Assembly (NCBI GenBank): GCA_046347155.1
Contig: JAXMGT010000002.1
Location: forward strand, 310,001-374,000
Origin: RPQJ01 sp046347155
Lineage (GTDB): Bacteria > Pseudomonadota > Gammaproteobacteria > Steroidobacterales > Steroidobacteraceae
Direction: 5' to 3'
Length of the DNA: 64,000 nucleotides
Numbering within the stretch: the stretch's first letter is position 1; each line of letters starts with the position of its first letter. The translations under genes and the position numbers were made by a program. The notes below the pieces were generated by a model. The model was not told the origin of the DNA, did not search any database, and saw nothing but the letters and a program-made list of their open reading frames with translations. Shown in pieces: positions 59,487 to 64,000 of this stretch.

Positions 59487-60284
59487 ATGTCGATCGGCAC
59501 ACATCGCCTGCTCGTCGCGGCCGCTGCGACCGCACTCGCCTGGACCCACGTGGCCCGCGCGGCCGATGCGCCCGGCGCGCCGGCGGCCGCGGCGGCGATC
59601 GCCGCCGCGATCGCGAGCCCGGACCGGCCCGAGTCGGACCGTGAGCAGGACCCGCGGCGCCAGCCGCAGCAGGTGCTCGAGTTCGCGGGCGTCGCGCCCG
59701 GCATGGACGTCATCGACGTCTTCGCGGCCGGCGGCTACTACACCGAACTGCTCGCCCGCACGGTCGGCGTGAAGGGGCAGGTGATCGCCTACAACAACCC
59801 GCCGTACGCCGCGTTCGCGGCCAAGGGCATCGAGGCACGTTACGCCGGTGGCCGGCTCGGCAACGTCCGGCAGGTCACCGCGACGATCGAGGCGCTCGAA
59901 CTGCGGCCCGACAGCCTCGACCTCGCGCTGTTCGTGATGTCCTACCACGACCTGTACTGGCGACCGGACGACGGCTCGTGGCCGACGACCGACCCGGCGC
60001 AGCTGCTCGCGAAGCTGTACGCGGCGCTGAGGCCCGGCGCGGCGGTCGTGATCGAGGACCACGTCGCGAATCCGGGCGGCTCGCCGGACCAGGTCGTGAA
60101 CGCGCTGCACCGGATCGACCCGGCCGTCGTCCGCAGCGACTTCGAGCGGGCCGGGTTCGTGTTCGACGGCGAGAGCCGCGTACTCGCGAACCCCGCCGAC
60201 GACCACACGAAGGCCGTGTTCGACGACGCGGTCCGCGGCCACACGGACCGGTTCCTGTTCCGCTACAGGAAGCCGGCGCGGTGA
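59487..60284 (+). CDS. Exported SAM-dependent methyltransferase-like protein
   Basis: The 265-residue protein is preceded by GGGGGAGG and carries a clear signal peptide (about 1-25, ALAWTHVARA). The mature part is a class I methyltransferase fold of the COG4798 type: VIDVFAAGGYYTELLA takes the SAM-loop place (without the usual GxGxG), LDLALFVMSYHDLYW matches motif IV and AVVIEDHVANPGG follows. SAM is not known in the periplasm, so the exported form is puzzling; it may bind something else or lack activity. The TGA overlaps the GTG of the P-loop protein. Confidence 0.82.
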   Translation: MSIGTHRLLVAAAATALAWTHVARAADAPGAPAAAAAIAAAIASPDRPESDREQDPRRQPQQVLEFAGVAPGMDVIDVFAAGGYYTELLARTVGVKGQVIAYNNPPYAAFAAKGIEARYAGGRLGNVRQVTATIEALELRPDSLDLALFVMSYHDLYWRPDDGSWPTTDPAQLLAKLYAALRPGAAVVIEDHVANPGGSPDQVVNALHRIDPAVVRSDFERAGFVFDGESRVLANPADDHTKAVFDDAVRGHTDRFLFRYRKPAR

Positions 60285-61060
60285 AGGCTGGCGAGTTCGC
60301 GCACCCGGCCGGCCATCGTGCGCACGGCGTGCTCCGGCTCGCGATGTGGTCCGGGCCGCGCAACGTGTCGACCGCGTTCATGCGCTCGTGGGGCAACCGC
60401 GAGGACACGCTCGTCGTGGACGAGCCGTTCTACGCACACTACCTCGACCACACCGGGCTTGCGCACCCGGGCCGCGACGAGATCCTCGCGCGGCACGAGC
60501 GCGACTGGCGCCGCGTGGTCGCTGCGCTCGAGGCGCCGGTGCCCGAGGGCGTGCGGATCCTCTACCAGAAGCAGATGGCCCACCACCTGCTGCCGCACAT
60601 GGGACGCGAGTGGCTCGGCTCGATGACGCACGCGTTCCTGATCCGCGACCCGCGCCCGATGCTCGCCTCGCTCGAGGAGAAGCTCGGCGGGTTCGACCTG
60701 CTGGCGACCGGGTTGCCGCAGCAGGTCGAGATCTTCGACCACGTCGTGCGCACGAAGGGCGCGGTCCCGCCGGTCGTGGACTCCGCAGATCTGCTCGCGG
60801 CGCCCGAACCCATGTTGCGGCGCCTCTGCGACGCGCTCGGCGTGCCGTTCTCGCCGCGCATGCTCGCCTGGCCACCGGGGCCGCGTGCCACCGACGGCGT
60901 GTGGGCGAGGCACTGGTACGACCGGGTCGAGCGGTCCACCGGGTTCGAGGCGCCGCGGGAGCCCGAGGCGATGGCGCCGCTCGACGGCCGCCTCGCCGCG
61001 ATCGAGGCGCAGGTGCGGCCGATGTACGAGAAACTGCGCGAGCACCGGCTGCGCGCCTGA
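60281..61060 (+). CDS. Sulfotransferase-like P-loop protein
   Basis: The 259-residue cytoplasmic protein begins at a GTG overlapping the methyltransferase stop. MWSGPRNVSTAFMRSW (22-37) occupies the 5'-phosphosulfate-binding position of PAPS sulfotransferases, and FLIRDPRPMLASLEEKL fits the 3'-phosphate-binding region. The C-terminus (MLAWPPGPRATDGVWARHWYDRV) is conserved in a small subgroup often annotated next to branched-chain aminotransferase-like genes, as here. Whether it uses PAPS is unknown; other P-loop kinases share the fold. Its partner aminotransferase starts 11 bp later, suggesting a joint reaction on one amino compound. Confidence 0.8.
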   Translation: MKAGEFAHPAGHRAHGVLRLAMWSGPRNVSTAFMRSWGNREDTLVVDEPFYAHYLDHTGLAHPGRDEILARHERDWRRVVAALEAPVPEGVRILYQKQMAHHLLPHMGREWLGSMTHAFLIRDPRPMLASLEEKLGGFDLLATGLPQQVEIFDHVVRTKGAVPPVVDSADLLAAPEPMLRRLCDALGVPFSPRMLAWPPGPRATDGVWARHWYDRVERSTGFEAPREPEAMAPLDGRLAAIEAQVRPMYEKLREHRLRA

Positions 61061-61070
61061 AGGAGTCCAC

Positions 61071-61985
61071 GTGCAGCAGAAGTTCGACGAGCGGAACCGC
61101 GACCTGGTCGTGAACGTGAACGGCCGGCTCTCGCACCGCGACGAGGCGGGCGTGAGCCCGTTCGACTCCTCGGTGCAGGGCGGCGACGCCGTTTGGGAGG
61201 GACTGCGCGTCTACGAGGGCCGGATCTTCCGGCTCGAGCAGCACCTCGACCGGCTCGTGAACTCGGCGAAGGCGCTCGCGTTCGCGGAGATCCCGGCCCG
61301 CGAGCGCATCGTCGCCGAGATACGCCGCACGCTCGAGGCGAACCGGATGTGGGACGGCGTGCACATCCGGCTCACGCTCACCCGCGGCGTGAAGGTCACC
61401 TCGGGCATGGACCCGAGGCTCAACCAGTCCGGACCGACTCTGATCGTGCTGGCGGAGCACAAGCCGCCCGTGTACTCGAAGGGCGGGCTCTCGCTCGTGA
61501 CGAGCAGCGTCCGCCGCTTCCCGCCCGACTGCCTCGACCCGAAGATCCACCACAACAACCTGATCCAGTCCATCCTCGCGAAGATCGAGGCGAACGTCGC
61601 CGGCGCCGACGACGCGGTGATGCTCGACCAGCGCGGCTTCGTCGCCGAGACGAACGCGACGCACCTGTTCATCGTCGAGCGCGGGCTGGTGCGCACGCCG
61701 CGGCTCGTGGCCTGCCCGGAGGGCATCACCCGGGCGACCGTGCTCGAGATCTGCCGCGCTCGCTCGGTGCCGCTCGAGGAGTGCGACCTGACGCTGACGC
61801 AGTTCTACTGCGCGGACGAGTGCTTCTGCACCGGCACGATGGGCGAGCTCGCGGCCGTCACGCGGATCGACGGCCGGACGATCGGCACCGGCGAGCCGGG
61901 ACCGGTGACGCGCCAGCTGTCCGAGTGGTTCCGGGAGCTCACGGCCCGCGAGGGGACCGTCGTCGTCGCGCCGCCGGACGCCTGA
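61071..61985 (+). CDS. Class IV PLP aminotransferase (branched-chain aminotransferase-like)
   Basis: The 304-residue fold-type IV PLP enzyme has a GTG start with AGGAG 5-6 nt upstream. The Schiff-base Lys is probably Lys158 in LDPKIHHNNLIQSIL. Glu193 in GFVAETNATHLF and the CTGTMGEL phosphate-binding loop near the C-terminus are typical of IlvE, D-amino-acid transaminase and aminodeoxychorismate lyase enzymes. Substrate-specificity motifs were not matched to a subgroup with confidence. The adjacent sulfotransferase-like gene suggests a specialised role rather than housekeeping valine/leucine/isoleucine synthesis. Confidence 0.9.
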   Translation: MQQKFDERNRDLVVNVNGRLSHRDEAGVSPFDSSVQGGDAVWEGLRVYEGRIFRLEQHLDRLVNSAKALAFAEIPARERIVAEIRRTLEANRMWDGVHIRLTLTRGVKVTSGMDPRLNQSGPTLIVLAEHKPPVYSKGGLSLVTSSVRRFPPDCLDPKIHHNNLIQSILAKIEANVAGADDAVMLDQRGFVAETNATHLFIVERGLVRTPRLVACPEGITRATVLEICRARSVPLEECDLTLTQFYCADECFCTGTMGELAAVTRIDGRTIGTGEPGPVTRQLSEWFRELTAREGTVVVAPPDA

Positions 61986-62068
61986 GCGCCGCTCCGCCGG
62001 GCCCATTGCAACCCGCCGGCCCCGGCGCGCATCCAACCTCCCGTACCGCCGCAAACCGGGAGATGCCC

Positions 62069-62719
62069 ATGTTCGTCCGTTACGCCGCAACGCTGCTCTA
62101 TGCCTGGTCCGCCGTCGCGCTCGGCGCCGCCGTCGGCGACCTCAGCAAGGTGAACGGCAGCCTCGAGGTCGCGGCCGGCGACCAGGCGGGCAGCGTCTCG
62201 ACCGTCAACGGCTCGATCACGATCGGCCCCTCCGCGCGCGTGCGCGGCGTCGAGACCGTGAACGGCTCGGTGCGCATCGAGCAGGGCGCCACGGCCGAGT
62301 CGGCCGAAACCGTCAACGGCGGCATCACGCTCGACGAGCGCGTGGTCGTGGACGGCGCGGTCAGCACCGTGAACGGCGGCGTGAGCGTCGACCAGGGTGC
62401 GCGCGTCGGCGGCCGGCTCGAAACCGTGAACGGCCGGCTCACCGTGAAGGGCGGCAGCGTCGCGGGCGGGATCGGGACCGTGAGCGGCGACATCCTGGTC
62501 GCGAGCGGTTCGCGCGTCGACGGCGGCATCCGGGTCGAAAAGAGCACCGGCTGGAGCTGGGGCTGGGGTTCGAAACGGCGCCCGCGCGTCACGATCGAGT
62601 CGGGCGCGGTCGTGAACGGCCCGATCGAGTTCGAGCGCGAAGTGGACCTCTACGTCGGCGAGGGTGTCGAACTCGGCCCGATCACGGGCGTGCCGCCCGT
62701 GCGTCACGCGCTGCAGTGA
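62069..62719 (+). CDS. Exported VNG-repeat (beta-helix-like) protein
   Basis: The 216-residue protein is started at the second of two in-frame ATGs because GGGAG is then 6 nt upstream (the first ATG directly abuts it). A signal peptide covers about 1-21. Then come seven tandem repeats of 18-19 residues, each with VNG or VSG (28, 46, 64, 82, 101, 120, 138), for example VNGSITIGPSARVRGVET. An aromatic/basic insert (WSWGWGSKRRPR, 162-173) and one more VNG at 182 follow. The pattern predicts a right-handed beta-helix like bactofilin or DUF4097-type proteins. Function unknown; a periplasmic structural or polymer-binding role is possible. Confidence 0.72.
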   Translation: MFVRYAATLLYAWSAVALGAAVGDLSKVNGSLEVAAGDQAGSVSTVNGSITIGPSARVRGVETVNGSVRIEQGATAESAETVNGGITLDERVVVDGAVSTVNGGVSVDQGARVGGRLETVNGRLTVKGGSVAGGIGTVSGDILVASGSRVDGGIRVEKSTGWSWGWGSKRRPRVTIESGAVVNGPIEFEREVDLYVGEGVELGPITGVPPVRHALQ

Positions 62720-62729
62720 GCGCCGTCCG

Positions 62730-63833
62730 TCAGCGGGTCGGCGGCAGCCCGGCGCCGGTGGTCAGGTAGACGGCGAACGTCCCGAGCCAGTGCCCGCCCT
62801 CGTAGTGCTCGCCGGTGACGGCGGGCAGCGCGGCGTCCGCGTGCGCCCGCGCCGCCGCGACGAGCGCCGCGCGACGGCGGTCGCCGGACGGCAGCCCGGC
62901 GGCGATCCCCTCGAGCATCCAGGCGCGGCTCAGGTTCAGCCCGTCGATGTGCGCGAGCTTCGGGTCGCTGCGGTCCGTGACGACACCCGGCGCGAGCCAG
63001 TCGCCGCGTCCGTTGCGCGGGATGCCCGGCATGAAGTCCGCGAGCCAGCGCGCGTATTCCGGCGCGGGCAGGATGCGGCGCATGAAGTCCGCCTCGCCGA
63101 GGCAGGGCGAGAGGAAGTCCTCGCCCGAGGGCTCGTACGCGAGCGGGCAGTCGCGGTCGCGGCCGTAGTACGCGAGTCCGCGCTCGCGCAGCAGGCTGAG
63201 CATCGCCGCGTCGCCGGCGGCCGCGGCCCAGTCCCACGCGAGCCCGAACGCGAACGCCGTCTGCGAGTGCTCGCCGACACGGATCGGGTAGTGGAGCCGC
63301 GGCAGCCATTCCGAAAGTCGCGCGGCCGACTCGCGCTCGAGCGGCGCCAGGTTCGCCGCGAGCGCACGCGACTCCGGATCGGCGCCGCGGCGGAGTTCCT
63401 CCGAGAGCGCGAGCACCCACGCGAGGCCGTAGGGCCGTTCGAACGACGCACGGCCCGGACCCTGCAGGTACCGCACCTCGGCGTCGATGTTCGCGGCCGT
63501 GAGCGACCCGGCGAGCGCCGCGCGCGCATCGGCCGCCCAGGGCGCGTCGGGGTGCAGCCGGGCGAGGCGCGCGAGCAGCCAGTGGCCGTGCACGGCCGAG
63601 TGCCAGTCGAAGCAGCCGTAGAACGCCGGCGACAGCGCGCGCGGCGGCTGCACGTCGGCGTCCGACTGCAGCACGTGGGACACCTTGTTCGGGTACTCGC
63701 GGTGGACGCAGGCGAGTGCGAGCGAGGCGAAGCGTCCGGCAGCGGCGTCGTCGACCGGTGCGATGCCGTCCGCCGGATGTGCGACGGACGCCGCGAAGAG
63801 CGCGCCGAGCGCCGCCAGGATCCCCGTCTTCAT
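62730..63833 (-). CDS. DUF2891-family exported protein
   Basis: The 367-residue protein has a signal peptide (about 1-21, ending AHPADG). The mature part fits the DUF2891 family, an alpha/alpha-toroid-like fold: CVHREYPNKVSHVLQSDAD near the N-terminus, AFYGCFDWHSAVHGHWLL, TAFAFGLAWDWA, CLGEADFMRR and a C-terminal EHYEGGHWLGTFAVYL. Family members are uncharacterised; glycoside-hydrolase-like architecture has been suggested. The paired His and Trp residues would suit an active-site cleft. It is convergent with the VNG-repeat gene (10 bp between stops) and no partner is obvious. Confidence 0.82.
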   Translation of the reverse strand: MKTGILAALGALFAASVAHPADGIAPVDDAAAGRFASLALACVHREYPNKVSHVLQSDADVQPPRALSPAFYGCFDWHSAVHGHWLLARLARLHPDAPWAADARAALAGSLTAANIDAEVRYLQGPGRASFERPYGLAWVLALSEELRRGADPESRALAANLAPLERESAARLSEWLPRLHYPIRVGEHSQTAFAFGLAWDWAAAAGDAAMLSLLRERGLAYYGRDRDCPLAYEPSGEDFLSPCLGEADFMRRILPAPEYARWLADFMPGIPRNGRGDWLAPGVVTDRSDPKLAHIDGLNLSRAWMLEGIAAGLPSGDRRRAALVAAARAHADAALPAVTGEHYEGGHWLGTFAVYLTTGAGLPPTR

Positions 63834-63896
63834 CCGCGATCACCCCCGTCGACGAACGGGAGCGACGATGACCCGGGCGGCGCCGGCGTGCAAGGG

Positions 63897-64000
63897 TCAG
63901 TGGCGCGTCTGCGCGTCGTGCGACTGGCGATGGATCGCGCGACTCGTGCGCGCAGCATCGCGATTCAGCCGGTAGCGCTCGGCGCGCGTGACTTCGCCGT
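63897..64000 (-). CDS. Small basic exported-type protein, C-terminal fragment
   Basis: The last 33 codons of a minus-strand gene enter from the window's end; they include VTRAERYRLNRDAARTSRAI and end HDAQTRH before a TGA. The pattern of ERxxLNRxxxRxSRxIxRQxHDAQ resembles the C-terminus of small periplasmic basic proteins found in many proteobacteria, whose function is unknown. The start and signal peptide lie outside the window. It lies 63 bp beyond the DUF2891 start on the same strand, so they might be co-transcribed. Confidence 0.55.
   Translation of the reverse strand, partial: GEVTRAERYRLNRDAARTSRAIHRQSHDAQTRH

Overview
This window is G+C-rich, gene-dense DNA from a Gram-negative bacterium, most likely a proteobacterium and probably a high-GC gammaproteobacterium. 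The evidence is a TonB-dependent receptor, a DUF1302 outer-membrane protein, an RlpA-like protein, a lipobox lipoprotein, gltBD and many Sec signal peptides. The assignment is inferred from gene content and base composition; no rRNA or other marker gene is present. No tRNA, rRNA, insertion sequence, phage gene or CRISPR array was seen. Genes are tightly packed. About ten use GTG starts, and many neighbours overlap by 4 nt (ATGA or GTGA), so translational coupling is common.

Layout. 1-7.2 kb: the end of an acyl-CoA carboxylase carboxyltransferase, an alkylsulfatase-like lipoprotein, a PPK2 polyphosphate kinase, a periplasmic sulfatase and an exported M20 peptidase. 7.2-13.4 kb: gltBD on the minus strand. 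13.8-25.3 kb: an RlpA-like protein, an HSL-type esterase, an AlkB-like dioxygenase, a TonB-dependent receptor, a quinohemoprotein alcohol dehydrogenase, an amidase and a MalT-type LuxR regulator. 25.3-31.6 kb (minus): a neutral-lipid operon with two tandem WS/DGAT acyltransferases, an acyl-CoA synthetase, an HSL-type lipase and a hemerythrin protein. 31.8-39 kb: an Fe-dependent alcohol dehydrogenase, then on the minus strand an AlkK-like acyl-CoA ligase, a DUF3604 PHP-like protein, a parvulin-type PPIase and a HupE/UreJ membrane protein.

39.2-46.3 kb: a plus-strand operon with DUF1302 (outer membrane), DUF1329 (LolB-like periplasmic protein), a YCF48-type beta-propeller and an MMPL/RND transporter. 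It reads as an envelope-spanning traffic system for a hydrophobic substrate, divergent from the acyl-CoA ligase. 46.5-53.4 kb: a TetR regulator with a clear operator faces an operon of FAD hydroxylase, extradiol-type dioxygenase, FAH-type hydrolase, acyltransferase and exported arylsulfatase. This looks like an aromatic meta-cleavage route that could be fed by desulfation. 53.4-58.4 kb (minus): a five-gene coupled operon of ThDP enzyme, BASS transporter, NAD epimerase, SDR and DUF2505 protein. 58.6-62.7 kb: a TauE-type exporter, an exported methyltransferase, a sulfotransferase-like P-loop protein, a class IV aminotransferase and a repetitive VNG beta-helix-like protein. 62.7-64 kb: a DUF2891 protein and the C-terminus of a small basic protein cut by the window edge.

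The genes share themes: breakdown and transport of hydrophobic or sulfated organic compounds, fatty-acid activation and storage-lipid synthesis. Two arrays of short GGGACnGTCCC-type palindromes sit at convergent gene ends, and one of them has been read into the C-terminus of a peptidase.
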